From Streptomyces sp. Ag109_O5-1 (GTDB taxonomy: Bacteria > Actinomycetota > Actinomycetes > Streptomycetales > Streptomycetaceae), in the NCBI RefSeq assembly GCF_003814875.1, contig NZ_RKQF01000001.1, forward strand, positions 4,278,001-4,342,000: a stretch of DNA of 64,000 bases, written 5' to 3'. How positions within the stretch are numbered: the first letter of the stretch is position 1; each line of letters starts with the position of its first letter. Below are positions 58,412 through 64,000 of the stretch, piece by piece. The notes below the pieces were generated by a model. It was given only the letters and a program-made list of their open reading frames with translations, searched no databases and had not been told where the DNA came from. The translations under genes and the position numbers were made by a program.

Positions 58412-59212
58412 ATGCCGGACTACCTCGATGACCTGCGTCTCGCCCATGTGCTCGCGGATGCGGCGGACGCCACCACCATGGACCGCTTCAAGGCCCTCGA
58501 CCTCAAGGTCGAGACCAAGCCGGACATGACCCCGGTGAGCGAGGCGGACAAGGCCGCCGAGGAGCTGATCCGGGGTCAGCTGCAGCGCGCCCGCCCCCGG
58601 GACGCGGTCCTGGGCGAGGAGTACGGGATCGAGGGCACCGGCCCGCGCCGCTGGGTGATCGACCCGATCGACGGCACGAAGAACTACGTCCGCGGGGTGC
58701 CGGTCTGGGCGACCCTGATCTCCCTGATGGAGGCGGCCGAGGGCGGCTACCAGCCGGTCGTCGGCGTGGTCTCCGCACCCGCGCTGGGCCGCCGCTGGTG
58801 GGCGGCGAAGGGCCACGGCGCCTTCACCGGCCGCAGCCTGTCCTCGGCCTCCCGCATCCATGTCTCGAAGGTCTCGAAGCTGTCCGACGCCTCCTTCGCG
58901 TACTCCTCGCTGAGCGGCTGGGAGGAGCGCGGTCAGCTGAACGGCTTCCTGGACCTGACCCGCGATGTGTGGCGCACGCGCGCGTACGGCGACTTCTGGC
59001 CGTACATGATGGTCGCCGAGGGGGCGGTGGACATCTGCGCCGAGCCGGAGCTGTCGCTGTGGGACATGGCGGCCAACGCGATCGTCGTGACGGAGGCCGG
59101 CGGCACCTTCACCGGCCTGGACGGCCGCCCCGGCCCGCACAGCGGCGACGCGGCCGCGTCCAACGGGCTGCTCCACGACGAACTGCTGTCGTACCTCACC
59201 CGGCGTTACTGA
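58412..59212 (+). CDS. hisN: histidinol-phosphatase, inositol monophosphatase family
   Basis: 266 residues from ATG 58412. Mg-dependent phosphatase of the IMPase fold. Metal-binding motifs: GEEYGIEGTGP (the Glu-Glu site), WVIDPIDGTKNYVRGVPVWA (D-P-x-D-G-T) and the late ELSLWDMAANAIVVTEAGG (W-D). The sequence follows the HisN type that supplies the histidinol phosphatase step in actinobacteria, MPDYLDDLRLAHVLADAADA at the start. Other IMPase roles cannot be excluded. The longer frame before ATG 58412 lacks conservation marks. Confidence 0.88.
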   Translation: MPDYLDDLRLAHVLADAADATTMDRFKALDLKVETKPDMTPVSEADKAAEELIRGQLQRARPRDAVLGEEYGIEGTGPRRWVIDPIDGTKNYVRGVPVWATLISLMEAAEGGYQPVVGVVSAPALGRRWWAAKGHGAFTGRSLSSASRIHVSKVSKLSDASFAYSSLSGWEERGQLNGFLDLTRDVWRTRAYGDFWPYMMVAEGAVDICAEPELSLWDMAANAIVVTEAGGTFTGLDGRPGPHSGDAAASNGLLHDELLSYLTRRY

Positions 59213-59394
59213 AACAGCCTCCTGAGGCACAACTGGGCAGCCCTCCGTGGCACATATGAGCGCGTGCGCCCTCAATTGGCGACACGCACCCCCTTGTTGA
59301 CCCGCGCTTTACCTGCCACCCTGAGAGAACTCCCACTTGTGCATTTGTGAATCGCTGAACTATCTCCGCGATTCCCTAGGAGGTGGCACCTTTC

Positions 59395-59787
59395 ATGCTC
59401 GTCCGTGACGCCATGAGTACGGTGGTCCTCACCGTCGGCCCCGCCCATACCCTCCGCCAGGCAGCCGCCCTGATGTCCGCGCGCCGCGTGGGCGCGGCGA
59501 TCGTCCACGACCCGGACGCCGGCGGCATCGGCATCCTCACCGAACGGGACATCCTCAACTCCGTCGGCCTCGGCCAGAACCCCGACGCCGAACGCATCCA
59601 CGCCCACACCACCAACGACGTCGTGTTCTGCACGCCGACCTGGACCCTGGAGGAGGCGGCCCGGGCGATGGCCCACGGCGGCTTCCGCCATCTGATCGTC
59701 CTCGACGGCGGCGAGCCGGCCGGCATCGTCTCGGTCCGCGACATCATCCGCTGCTGGGCCGGGGACCGCGCGCCGGCCCCCGTGTAA
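59395..59787 (+). CDS. CBS-domain pair protein
   Basis: 130 residues from ATG 59395; the strong Shine-Dalgarno AGGAGGT 10 bp upstream excludes the in-frame GTG at 59383, which overlaps it. Two CBS motifs: MLVRDAMSTVVLTVGPAHTL with GGIGILTERDILNSVGLG, and TTNDVVFCTPTWTLEEAARA with GGEPAGIVSVRDIIRCW. Bateman modules bind adenine nucleotides and regulate partner proteins; stand-alone copies are numerous in Streptomyces. Partner unknown. A bidirectional terminator follows. Confidence 0.9.
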   Translation: MLVRDAMSTVVLTVGPAHTLRQAAALMSARRVGAAIVHDPDAGGIGILTERDILNSVGLGQNPDAERIHAHTTNDVVFCTPTWTLEEAARAMAHGGFRHLIVLDGGEPAGIVSVRDIIRCWAGDRAPAPV

Positions 59788-59807
59788 CCCGCCCAGGCAC
59801 GCCGAAC

Positions 59808-59840
59808 GGGCCGGACCCCGGCCTCCCGGGGATCCGGCCC
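59808..59840. terminator. bidirectional terminator between CBS gene and catalase remnant
   Basis: GGGCCGGA pairs with TCCGGCCC and the inner CCCC with GGGG, giving a 12-bp stem with one bulge. It lies between convergent genes. Confidence 0.8.
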
Positions 59841-59874
59841 GCCCGCCCACGACAAGCGGTCCAGTGCTGGAGTG

Positions 59875-60186
59875 TCAGCCGCGAAGGGCCTGGACCGCGG
59901 CCTCCAGCCGCTTGCCGAAGTCTCCGTCGGCCCGACGGAAGTTCCCGATCGCGCGCTCGGCGATGTCGTCGCGCGACACCTTGGCGATGAAGCCGGCCTG
60001 GTTCTCGACCAGCCGTTCCCTCTCACCCTCGGACATCAGCCGGTAGAGGTTGCCGGCCGGCACGAAGTCGTCGTCCTCGGCGTGCACCGGCGCCGGGTGG
60101 CGGCCGGTCACGCCGGTCACCGCGGTGGCCTGCCACAGCGGGCGGTCCGCCTCCTGGCTGCCGGATGGGGGCATCTCCCACGCCAC
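59875..60186 (-). pseudogene. C-terminal remnant of a monofunctional catalase (katA-like)
   Basis: The frame from ATG 60186 codes for 103 residues. From about residue 15 it matches the extreme C-terminus of clade 3 catalases: DRPLWQATAVTGVTGRHPAP, HAEDDDFVPAGNLYRLMSEG, ERERLVENQAGFIAKVSRDD, IAERAIGNFRRADGDFGKRL. The full enzyme has about 480 residues; the haem pocket, catalytic His and proximal Tyr regions are all missing. The first ~14 residues (AWEMPPSGSQEA) do not match a catalase start. The promoter and a Fur-type operator upstream are preserved. An internal deletion of over 1 kb is the simplest explanation. Confidence 0.85.
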
Positions 60187-60189
60187 CCG

Positions 60190-60217
60190 ATCCTATATTG
60201 GACTTAGTCCAAGTCAA
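60190..60217 (-). promoter_or_regulatory. catalase promoter with overlapping Fur/PerR-type operator
   Basis: On the minus strand TTGACT (60212-60217), 16 bases, TAGGAT (60190-60195): a good principal-sigma promoter. Between and over the -35 lies the perfect palindrome TTGGACT-T-AGTCCAA (60198-60212), the shape of a Fur-family box. It lies 66 bp before the divergent Fur-family gene. Confidence 0.8.
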
Positions 60218-60277
60218 GCTCAGCTCCAAAGTCACACATATTCGGGAAATGGTCCGGCTGCTGTTAGGCTGGGTGCC

Positions 60278-60697
60278 ATGAGTGACCTTCTGGAACGGCT
60301 TCGCGGACGCGGCTGGCGGATGACCGCGCAGCGACGCGTCGTGGCCGAGGTCCTGGACGGCGAACACGTCCACCTGACGGCCGACGAGGTCCACGCCAGG
60401 GCTGTCGTCAAGCTGCCCGAGATCTCCCGGGCGACCGTCTACAACACCCTGGGCGAGCTGGTCACACTCGGCGAGGTCATCGAGGTCTCGACGGACAAGC
60501 GCGCCAAGCGGTACGACCCGAACGCGCACCGGCCGCACCACCACCTGGTCTGCTCCCGCTGCGGTTCGATCCGCGACGTCCACCCGACCGGCAACCCGCT
60601 GGCCGACCTGCCCTCCTCGGAGCGGTTCGGCTTCACGGTGTCGGACGTCGAGGTGACGTACCGCGGTCTGTGCCCGGACTGCGCGGCGGCCGTCTGA
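60278..60697 (+). CDS. Fur-family peroxide/metal-responsive repressor (CatR/PerR-like)
   Basis: 139 residues from ATG 60278. Winged helix DNA-binding domain with GWRMTAQRRVVAEVL and LPEISRATVYNTLGELVTLG. Metal-binding region HRPHHHLVCSRCGSIRDVHP with the structural zinc CxxC, and a second CxxC in GLCPDCAAAV. Divergent Fur-family and catalase genes are a standard pair in which the regulator senses peroxide and controls both. The catalase partner here is a remnant, so the repressor may now control only itself and distant genes. The operator lies between the two. Confidence 0.9.
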   Translation: MSDLLERLRGRGWRMTAQRRVVAEVLDGEHVHLTADEVHARAVVKLPEISRATVYNTLGELVTLGEVIEVSTDKRAKRYDPNAHRPHHHLVCSRCGSIRDVHPTGNPLADLPSSERFGFTVSDVEVTYRGLCPDCAAAV

Positions 60698-60714
60698 CGA
60701 ACGCTCCATACGTA

Positions 60715-60749
60715 AAGGCCCCGGCGCTCATGAAGAGTGCCGGGGCCTT
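60715..60749 (+). terminator. terminator of the Fur-family gene
   Basis: AAGGCCCCGGC and GCCGGGGCCTT form an 11-bp perfect stem, 18 bp after the stop codon. Confidence 0.88.
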
Positions 60750-60796
60750 CGCGTCGTACACGGCACGGGGTTCCCGAGGCATGCGTCGTAGAAATA

Positions 60797-60834
60797 CCGA
60801 GGGCCGGAGTCCGTTTCCGGACTCCGGCCCTCGG
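60797..60834 (-). terminator. terminator of the first tRNA-fMet gene
   Basis: A 17-bp perfect stem (CCGAGGGCCGGAGTCCG with its complement) and a 4-base loop, 7 bp beyond the 3' end of the tRNA. Confidence 0.88.
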
Positions 60835-60841
60835 CCTTCAG

Positions 60842-60915
60842 TAGCGGGGACAGGATTTGAACCTGCGACCTCTGGGTTATGAGCCCAGCGAGCTACCGAG
60901 CTGCTCCACCCCGCG
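60842..60915 (-). tRNA. initiator tRNA-fMet (anticodon CAT)
   Basis: 74 nt, CCA not encoded. Anticodon stem-loop CTGGG-CTCATAA-CCCAG has three consecutive G-C pairs next to the loop, and the first acceptor pair is mismatched (C1 with T72); both mark an initiator. T-loop GGTTCAAATCC. It is identical in all visible positions to the copy at 63080-63153. Confidence 0.95.
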
Positions 60916-60999
60916 TCGGTGAACTGAACATTACGTGAGGGACGCAGGCAGAGGCAAATCGATCTCGGTCAGCCCGTCTGACCTGCGAGAAGGCGCGGG

Positions 61000-62841
61000 C
61001 TATGCGGACAGCTCCTCCCGCAGCGCATCCCGCAGCCGGCCCGCCCGTTCCGCCACCTCCGCCGGTCCGAGCGCCACCGCCCGGTCGGCCCACTGCTGCC
61101 CCACCGCCAGCTCTCCCCGACGCGCGTAGACGAGAGCGAGCCGTAGCGCCGCCCGTCCGTGGCCCGCGTCGGCCGCCCGCTCCCACCACACGGCGGCCTC
61201 CGGCTCGCTGCCCTCCCGGGCCAGCAGCAGCCCCAGATTGAACGCCCCGTTCCGCGACCCGGCCTCGGCCGCCGCCCGGTACCACCGTGCGGCCTCCACC
61301 ACGTCCCCGCGCGCCGCGGCGAGCATCCCGACCCGCACCTGGGCCCTGCGGTGCCCCTGCGAGGCGGCCCGCTCGTACCACTCTTCGCACTCGGTCTTCA
61401 CGTTCAGCGACGACTCTCCCAGCTCGTGCTCGGAGACGGTCGGACGGCGCGCGTCGAGCACGGCGGCGAGCCGGTACGCGGCCTCGGGGCTCCCCCCGCC
61501 TGCCGCACACCGCAGATGCCGCTCGGCGGCCGCCTCGTCCCCGTCCCGCAGCCGGGCGATCCCGACCTGCAGGGCGGCCTCGGTGTGCCCGGCGGCGGCG
61601 GCACGCTCGTACCACCGCAGCGCGACCCGCTCCTCGCCCCTTCCGGCGTAGAGGATCCCGAGGTTGAACGCGGCGTCCACGCTCCCGGCCTCGGCGGCCT
61701 TGGAGAACCACGGCTCGGCACCGGTCGGGTCGCTGCCCTGGAGCAGCAGGATGGCCAGCGCGTTCGCCGCCTCCCGGTGTCCGGCGTACGCGGCCCGCCG
61801 GTACCACTGCTCGGCCTGCGCGGTCCGCCCCTGGTCGGCGCAGAGCAGCCCGAGGTTGTACGCCCCGTTGTCGTCGCCGGCGTCCATCGCCGCGCGGTAC
61901 CAGCGCTCCGCGGTCTGTGTCTCGCCGCGCTCGGCGTGCAGCGCGCCGAGCGCGTTCGCCGCGTTGCCGTCGCCGTCCTGTGCGGCCCGCAGCCACCAGA
62001 CGGCCGCGCTCTCGGTGTCCCCGGCGTCGCGCAGCAGGAAGCCGAGCGCACAGGCGGCGCGGGCCTCGCCGTCCTTGGCGGAGGTCAGATACCAGCGGCC
62101 GGCCTCCTTGAGCTCGCCCCGCCGCTCCAGGATCGCCCCGAGGTGCAGCGCGGCCCGCCGGTGTCCGCGCGCGGCGGCCTGCCGGTACCACTGCTCGGCC
62201 TCCTCGGTCTCCATGGCCCCGGCCGCGGCCTCCGCCCCGATACCGTTGTCACCCCCGGTCTCGCCCTCGTCCGTGACCGGTCTGCGGTCGAGCGCACGCG
62301 CCAGCCGGTACGCCGCCTCCCGGTGCCCGCGCTCGGCGGCGGCCCGCATCCACCGGCCGGCGGCCGTGTCCCCCCGGTGCTCCAGCAGGTCGGCCAGTGC
62401 GTAGGCGCCGAGCGCGTGTCCCTGCTCGGCGGACTGGCGCAGCCAGTACTCGGCGGCGGGCTCGTCCCCGCGCTCACGGTGGTGACGGCCCAGTGCGTGG
62501 GCGGCGGCCGCGGAGCCGGCGACAGCGGCGATCCGCCACCATCCGGCGGCCTCCTCGGGGTAGCCGCGCTGATGGAGGAGGACGCCGAGGTTATTGGCGG
62601 CGGCGCGGTCACCCGCGGCGGTGGCGGCACGCAACTGGGGTTCGGCTCCGTCGAGGTCGCCACGGCGCAGCAGCACGGCGCCGAGGACGCTCATCGCCTC
62701 GACGTCGCCGGCAGCGGCCTGCAGCCGACGGCGCGCCTCTTCGGCGGCCTCGGCGGCCTCGTCGCGGGTCGGCTCCTCGCCCGAAGGCTGCACAAATCGC
62801 CCTGTCTCGAACAGAGTTGCCTTGTCCCCCATAACGTTCAT
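61000..62841 (-). CDS. Sel1/TPR-like repeat protein
   Basis: 613 residues from ATG 62841 (ribosome site AGGTGG); a second in-frame ATG is three codons later. After a 45-residue N-terminal part (GDKATLFETGRFVQPSGEEP) the protein is almost entirely ~36-residue helical repeats, about fifteen, with the Sel1 pattern A-x2-LG-x2-L-x2-RG-x3-A-x2-W-x3-A-x2-G, for example AANALGALHAERGETQTAER and GAYNLGLLCADQGRTAQAEQ. Such solenoids are protein-binding scaffolds. There is no signal peptide or membrane segment, so it is cytosolic. It lies between two initiator tRNA genes on the same strand. Partners are unknown. Confidence 0.88.
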   Translation of the reverse strand: MNVMGDKATLFETGRFVQPSGEEPTRDEAAEAAEEARRRLQAAAGDVEAMSVLGAVLLRRGDLDGAEPQLRAATAAGDRAAANNLGVLLHQRGYPEEAAGWWRIAAVAGSAAAAHALGRHHRERGDEPAAEYWLRQSAEQGHALGAYALADLLEHRGDTAAGRWMRAAAERGHREAAYRLARALDRRPVTDEGETGGDNGIGAEAAAGAMETEEAEQWYRQAAARGHRRAALHLGAILERRGELKEAGRWYLTSAKDGEARAACALGFLLRDAGDTESAAVWWLRAAQDGDGNAANALGALHAERGETQTAERWYRAAMDAGDDNGAYNLGLLCADQGRTAQAEQWYRRAAYAGHREAANALAILLLQGSDPTGAEPWFSKAAEAGSVDAAFNLGILYAGRGEERVALRWYERAAAAGHTEAALQVGIARLRDGDEAAAERHLRCAAGGGSPEAAYRLAAVLDARRPTVSEHELGESSLNVKTECEEWYERAASQGHRRAQVRVGMLAAARGDVVEAARWYRAAAEAGSRNGAFNLGLLLAREGSEPEAAVWWERAADAGHGRAALRLALVYARRGELAVGQQWADRAVALGPAEVAERAGRLRDALREELSA

Positions 62842-63037
62842 CGTCGCACCACCTGCAACCTGGATACACCCGGTATATCGCAACCCGAGAGGTCACTTCA
62901 GCGTTTTGTCGACATGCCCACAGAACGACAAGTCAAACACATCTCCGCCAACTCCCCACAGCGGCACGGCGACCATGCCCATCGGTACATGCGTTCGTCG
63001 TCCGCCCGGACACCACGAGCCGTCCCCACGCACACCA

Positions 63038-63072
63038 CGAAGGCCCGGATCCCAAGAGGATCCGGGCCTTCG
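63038..63072 (-). terminator. terminator of the second tRNA-fMet gene
   Basis: CGAAGGCCCGGATCC and GGATCCGGGCCTTCG form a 15-bp perfect stem with a 5-base loop, 7 bp beyond the tRNA 3' end. Confidence 0.88.
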
Positions 63073-63079
63073 ACTTGAG

Positions 63080-63153
63080 TAGCGGGGACAGGATTTGAAC
63101 CTGCGACCTCTGGGTTATGAGCCCAGCGAGCTACCGAGCTGCTCCACCCCGCG
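63080..63153 (-). tRNA. initiator tRNA-fMet (anticodon CAT), second copy
   Basis: 74 nt, same sequence as the copy at 60842-60915, with the three G-C pairs of the anticodon stem and the C1/T72 mismatch of an initiator. It has its own terminator and lies about 41 bp downstream of the UPF0182 gene stop. Confidence 0.95.
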
Positions 63154-63194
63154 CCGTTGCGTTGCAACCGTATCACGGCGCGGGGCGGAGCTGA

Positions 63195-64000
63195 TCATCC
63201 GCTCGGACTGGGGCTTGGACTGGCACTGGCACTGGCACTAGGAGCGGCGCCGGCACTGGCGCTCGCGCCGGTGTCGGCGCTCGGGCTCGCGGTCCCGGCG
63301 CCGCCCTTGTCCGCGGCCTTGGACTGCGCCTCCTCGGCCCGCTTCAGCGCGTCCTGCAAGTCGGCCTGGGCCTTGCCGTACGCCGTCCAGTCGCCCTTCT
63401 TCAGAGCCTCCTGGCCCGCTTCGAAGGCCTTCTGGGCGTCGTTCAGCGCCTCTTGGACCGTGGCGTTGCCGGACGCCGGGGGTGTGGTCGTCCCGTTGTC
63501 CGAGGATCCCGTGTCCGAACCGTCCGTCCCGAACACCTTGTTGAGCGCCTCGTCCAGGGTGTCCTCGAAGGCGGTCTTGCCCTCGTAGGTGACCAGCACC
63601 TTGCGCAGAAGCGGGTACTTGACGCCGGCGCCGCGGACGTAGACGGGCTCCGCGTACAGCAGGCCCCCGTCCAGCGGCACGGTCAGCAGATTGCCGTACT
63701 CGACCTCGGAGTCGCCGCCCTTGAGGAGCTTGATGGCGGCGGCGATGTCCTGTTCGGAGTTGAACTTGCTCTGGACCTGTTTGGGTCCGTCGACGGTCGT
63801 ACTGGTCGGAAGTTTCAGGATTCTGATCTTGCCGTAGTCCGGCGAACCGGCCTCGGAGTCCACCGACATGAACGCGCTGAGGTTGTTCCGGCCGTTGGGC
63901 GTGAACGTCGTCGACAGCGAGAACGCCTGCGCGCTCTGGTCCGGCATCTTCATGCTCAGGTAGTACGGCGGCACCGCATTGCCCGACTTGTTGGTCGGAT
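63195..64000 (-). CDS. UPF0182 family membrane protein (C-terminal part, partial)
   Basis: About 268 residues at the 3' end of a large gene that continues beyond the right edge. Conserved segments are PPYYLSMKMPDQSAQAFSLS, TPNGRNNLSAFMSVDSEAGS, YGKIRILKLPTSTTVDGPKQ, GNLLTVPLDGGLLYAEPVYV and YPLLRKVLVTYEGKTAFEDT, which identify the extracytoplasmic domain of UPF0182 proteins. A coiled segment follows (VQEALNDAQKAFEAGQEALK), then a Ser/Ala/Pro tail (ASASASPSPSPSG). The function of the family is unknown. The membrane helices lie outside the window. Confidence 0.88.
   Translation of the reverse strand, partial: PTNKSGNAVPPYYLSMKMPDQSAQAFSLSTTFTPNGRNNLSAFMSVDSEAGSPDYGKIRILKLPTSTTVDGPKQVQSKFNSEQDIAAAIKLLKGGDSEVEYGNLLTVPLDGGLLYAEPVYVRGAGVKYPLLRKVLVTYEGKTAFEDTLDEALNKVFGTDGSDTGSSDNGTTTPPASGNATVQEALNDAQKAFEAGQEALKKGDWTAYGKAQADLQDALKRAEEAQSKAADKGGAGTASPSADTGASASAGAAPSASASASPSPSPSG

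Noticed and set aside
1..64000. CRISPR arrays, insertion sequences, integrases or a replication origin
   Set aside because: No regularly spaced repeats, transposase or integrase frames, or DnaA-box clusters were seen; the only repeats are short intergenic elements and small tandem units.

Overview
The window is high-GC actinobacterial DNA from a Streptomyces-type chromosome. Supporting marks are GTG starts and ATGA/GTGA overlaps, a WhiB-like gene (wblE), the sigR-rsrA pair, a stress sigma factor with its anti-sigma gene (ushX-sigH), the dasR/dasABC/nagB aminosugar cluster, and the epi-isozizaene synthase/CYP170 pair. From memory the gene order matches, in reverse, the S. coelicolor stretch carrying sigH, wblE, nagB, dasABC, dasR, nrdAB, cyc1, sigR and aroA. 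That synteny was not checked against a database.

Layout, left to right. 1-4.0 kb: CorA fragment, a GNAT enzyme, and a minus-strand phosphate unit (PiT transporter, 76-aa membrane protein, PPK2). 4.0-8.0 kb: a short AraC regulator and VOC enzymes, separated by a three-gene cassette (EACC1 domain, caspase-TPR, double Clp-N) that looks like an actinobacterial conflict system. 8.7-11.3 kb: a family 2B encapsulin shell with a polyprenyl synthase as likely cargo. 11.6-15.1 kb: amidase, PLP enzyme, antiporter and a UBP zinc finger. 15.4-20.8 kb: ushX-sigH, a membrane protein, a lipid kinase, wblE and a PdtaS-like kinase. 21-28 kb: the DasR regulon (nagB, a family 3 hexosaminidase, dasCBA, dasR) with recognisable dre operators. 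28-34.6 kb: DUF3311-MctP carboxylate permease, a 1208-aa membrane NTPase and a GNAT enzyme. 34.6-40.3 kb: class Ia ribonucleotide reductase behind paired NrdR boxes and a cobalamin riboswitch, then a secreted protein, a small membrane protein and an NrdS-type regulator. 40.4-43 kb: epi-isozizaene synthase and its P450. 43-49 kb: peptide deformylase, a TPR protein, two HD proteins, rsrA and sigR with a textbook SigR promoter. 49-53.8 kb: a hydrolase, an SRAP peptidase, an M50-type protein, aroA and rsgA.

54-60.2 kb is a decayed stretch. It holds a peptide ABC operon with a frameshifted double ATPase, a truncated permease fused tail-side to a solute-binding-protein remnant, and a catalase reduced to its C-terminal tail behind an intact Fur-type operator. 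TetR, HisN, CBS and Fur genes there look whole. 60.8-64 kb: two initiator tRNA genes flanking a 613-aa Sel1/TPR repeat protein, and the 3' part of a UPF0182 membrane protein.

The functional threads are aminosugar uptake and breakdown under DasR, deoxynucleotide synthesis under NrdR and B12, thiol-oxidative stress (SigR/RsrA), osmotic or developmental stress (UshX/SigH), and specialised isoprenoid metabolism (encapsulated prenyl synthase; epi-isozizaene/albaflavenone type). A family of GC-rich intergenic repeats recurs and in three places supplies coding sequence.
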